Shown piece after piece: positions 5,147-5,456 of a stretch of DNA of 5,456 bases. Location: NCBI GenBank assembly GCA_964598065.1, contig CAZRAW010000143.1:1-5456 (forward strand), written 5' to 3'. The translations under genes were made by a program, and so were the position numbers. The stretch comes from Sulfidibacterium sp964598065. Lineage in GTDB: Bacteria; Bacteroidota; Bacteroidia; Bacteroidales; F082. Positions within the stretch are counted from its first letter, which is position 1. Every line of letters starts with the position of its first letter. A model generated the notes under the pieces. It ran no database searches. It saw only the letters and a program-made list of their open reading frames with translations, and was not told where the DNA came from.

Positions 5147-5456
5147 ATGAAAATCTATCGCAGATATCAGGATCTTGGCTTCTATCTTAAACCGAACAAA
5201 GTGCTGATCATTTTTGGACCGCGTCAGGTGGGGAAAACCACGTTAATGGAAGATTATCTGTCAGCTTCTGGTTTGAAGGTCAAAAAAGTAACCGGTGACG
5301 ACATAACCATTCATCAGACGATCGGCTCCCGATCTTTAAAAGAAATTTCCGCTTTCTGCGAAGGTTATGAGCTGATCGCCATTGATGAAGCACAAAAAAT
5401 ACCGCATATCGGTTTGGGTATGAAACTTATGGTCGATCATATTCGGGGAATCAAAG
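5147..5456 (+). CDS. AAA_14 / DUF4143-type ATPase (partial, 5' end)
   Basis: The first 103 residues of a P-loop ATPase are present and the gene runs off the window. Walker A is GPRQVGKTT (residues 24-32, Lys30), preceded by the hydrophobic strand VLIIF. Walker B is LIAIDEAQKIP with Asp80 and Glu81. The GPRQVGKTT plus IDEAQ pairing and the short N-terminus (MKIYRRYQDL) are typical of the AAA_14 domain proteins that carry a C-terminal DUF4143 domain. These are very common in Bacteroidota, and their cellular role is not established. The ATG at 5147 sits after an A-run with no Shine-Dalgarno, directly behind a strong promoter. It is divergent from the efflux operon, and I see no functional link to it. 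The C-terminal domain is outside the window. Confidence 0.88.
   Translation, partial: MKIYRRYQDLGFYLKPNKVLIIFGPRQVGKTTLMEDYLSASGLKVKKVTGDDITIHQTIGSRSLKEISAFCEGYELIAIDEAQKIPHIGLGMKLMVDHIRGIK

Overview
The window looks like chromosomal DNA from a member of the Bacteroidota. It is fairly AT-rich. Four sites match the phylum's -7 promoter box TAnnTTTG, three of them with a TTG roughly 16-23 bases upstream. Starts are preceded by A-rich stretches rather than Shine-Dalgarno sequences, and the proteins resemble Bacteroidota-type families. This assignment is inferred from style, not from a marker gene.

Layout. Bases 1-48 are the last codons of an unidentified + strand gene. Bases 49-598 hold no intact gene but carry several kinds of structure: a 16-base inverted pair (64-79 / 525-540), a large imperfect palindrome (88-260) with a small GC-rich hairpin inside it, a 40-codon N-terminal remnant of an Abi_2/AbiF-like (abortive infection, HEPN-type) gene on the - strand (250-372), and a divergent, promoter-led, hairpin-forming putative small RNA on the + strand (about 396-456). 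The last two look like the remains of an AbiF-type protein/RNA pair whose protein gene was cut off by the palindromic element.

Bases 599-4888, all on the - strand, form a two-gene efflux operon: a lipoprotein membrane fusion protein (3833-4888) followed by an RND inner-membrane pump (599-3655). The lipoprotein would sit in the inner membrane facing the periplasm and link the pump to a TolC-type outer-membrane channel. No channel gene is present in the window. The two genes are separated by a 177-base gap that contains a 123-base imperfect palindrome (3707-3829).

Bases 4889-5146 are a divergent regulatory region with a TAnnTTTG promoter facing each way. On the right side there are two 17-base palindrome-like sites 33 bases apart, one of them overlapping the -33 region. 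Bases 5147-5456 are the start of an AAA_14/DUF4143-type ATPase that runs off the end. The most interesting part is the decayed abi/small-RNA locus at 64-540. The efflux operon is ordinary, apart from the intergenic palindrome and an asparagine at the position of AcrB Lys940.
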